Shown in pieces: positions 54,263 to 54,422 of a DNA stretch of 54,422 nt; position 1 is the stretch's first letter; every line of letters starts with the position of its first letter. The translations under genes and the position numbers were made by a program. This stretch comes from an uncultured Granulosicoccaceae bacterium (GTDB lineage: Bacteria > Pseudomonadota > Gammaproteobacteria > CALCKW01). Location of the stretch: positions 1 through 54,422 of the forward strand of contig CALCKW010000051.1 of the NCBI GenBank assembly GCA_937965695.1. Direction: 5' to 3'. The notes beneath the pieces were generated by a model. That model was not told the DNA's origin, ran no database searches, and saw only the letters and a program-made list of their open reading frames with translations.

Positions 54263-54422
54263 ACAATCCGCTCTCCAGCCGAATTTTTAATAACTCTCAA
54301 CCGCTGCGCGGCATCATATTCAAAACTTAGCGAGGTACCATCTGGCGATGTCACATCAGTGATTTGGCCATTAAAGTCATATAATATTTGCGTCGTCGCA
54401 TTGCGTCCGCCTGCATCTACAA
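54157..54422 (-). CDS. RHS-repeat protein fragment (open at right edge)
   Basis: Read on the minus strand from the right edge, this frame encodes about 87 residues with RHS/YD-repeat motifs: ILYDFNGQITDVTSPDGTSL, FEYDAAQRLRVIKNSAGERI and ALN just before the stop. RHS proteins are large secreted or wall-associated toxin carriers. The frame enters from beyond the window and stops at 54157, within sequence shared with the hydrolase gene, so the visible stop is formed by the junction rather than being a natural end. Confidence 0.82.
   Translation of the reverse strand, partial: VDAGGRNATTQILYDFNGQITDVTSPDGTSLSFEYDAAQRLRVIKNSAGERIVYTRNAMNTVTQTAVTDSTGVLTAEISQIADALNE

Overview
The window reads as one stretch of chromosome from a marine gammaproteobacterium. 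The gene orders resemble those of Pseudomonas: glnA, a DUF4124 gene, ntrB-ntrC; pilT-pilU divergent from yggS, with proC-yggT-DUF4426 downstream; pyrR-pyrB-pyrC' behind ruvX, algH, tonB and gshB; and a pilGHIJ-chpA chemosensory operon. The DMSP lyase gene dddP points to life in the sea. Genus cannot be read from the sequence. No rRNA, tRNA, CRISPR array or transposase gene was recognised.

Layout. 1-2890: glyQ-glyS, minus strand, glyS cut by the left edge. 3182-8548: the nitrogen regulon core (glnA, DUF4124 gene, ntrB, ntrC), with a perfect NtrC palindrome upstream of glnA, another upstream of ntrB, and a sigma-54 promoter at glnA. 8557-11215: an orphan prepilin, a secreted trypsin-like protease and a class III-like PPK2. 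11237-17184: gspC-D-E-F of a type II secretion system, minus strand, without the other gsp genes. 17411-21856: a tailed HU protein, a DUF4426 protein, YggT, ProC, transaldolase and YggS. 21941-24198: pilT-pilU. 24263-30094: gshB, tonB, algH, ruvX, pyrR, pyrB and a catalytically dead pyrC', minus strand, many with 1-4 nt overlaps. 30397-39319: pilG-H-I-J-chpA-chpC, the twitching chemosensory pathway, lacking pilK and chpB.

After 39320 the content becomes accessory: dddP, a cytochrome P450, an AEC transporter, a LysR regulator, a TauE-type exporter, a minus-strand group (saccharopine-dehydrogenase-like protein, PPOX flavoprotein, class V PLP enzyme, PhnD-like protein), a VOC protein, a DMT transporter, an AGCS symporter interrupted by an in-frame amber codon, a TRIC-type channel and a dienelactone hydrolase. 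The hydrolase loses its C-terminus at about 54160-54170, where the DNA turns into RHS-repeat coding sequence on the minus strand that runs off the right edge.

How the genes work together: NtrB/NtrC control glnA. PilT/PilU drive pilus retraction under the Pil-Chp signalling array. PyrB and PyrC' probably form a Pseudomonas-type aspartate transcarbamoylase. DddP releases dimethylsulfide from DMSP. The strongest items for a second look are dddP with its P450 neighbour, the amber codon in the symporter, the hydrolase/RHS junction, the reduced Chp system, and the accessory cluster of unknown pathway at 42-49 kb.
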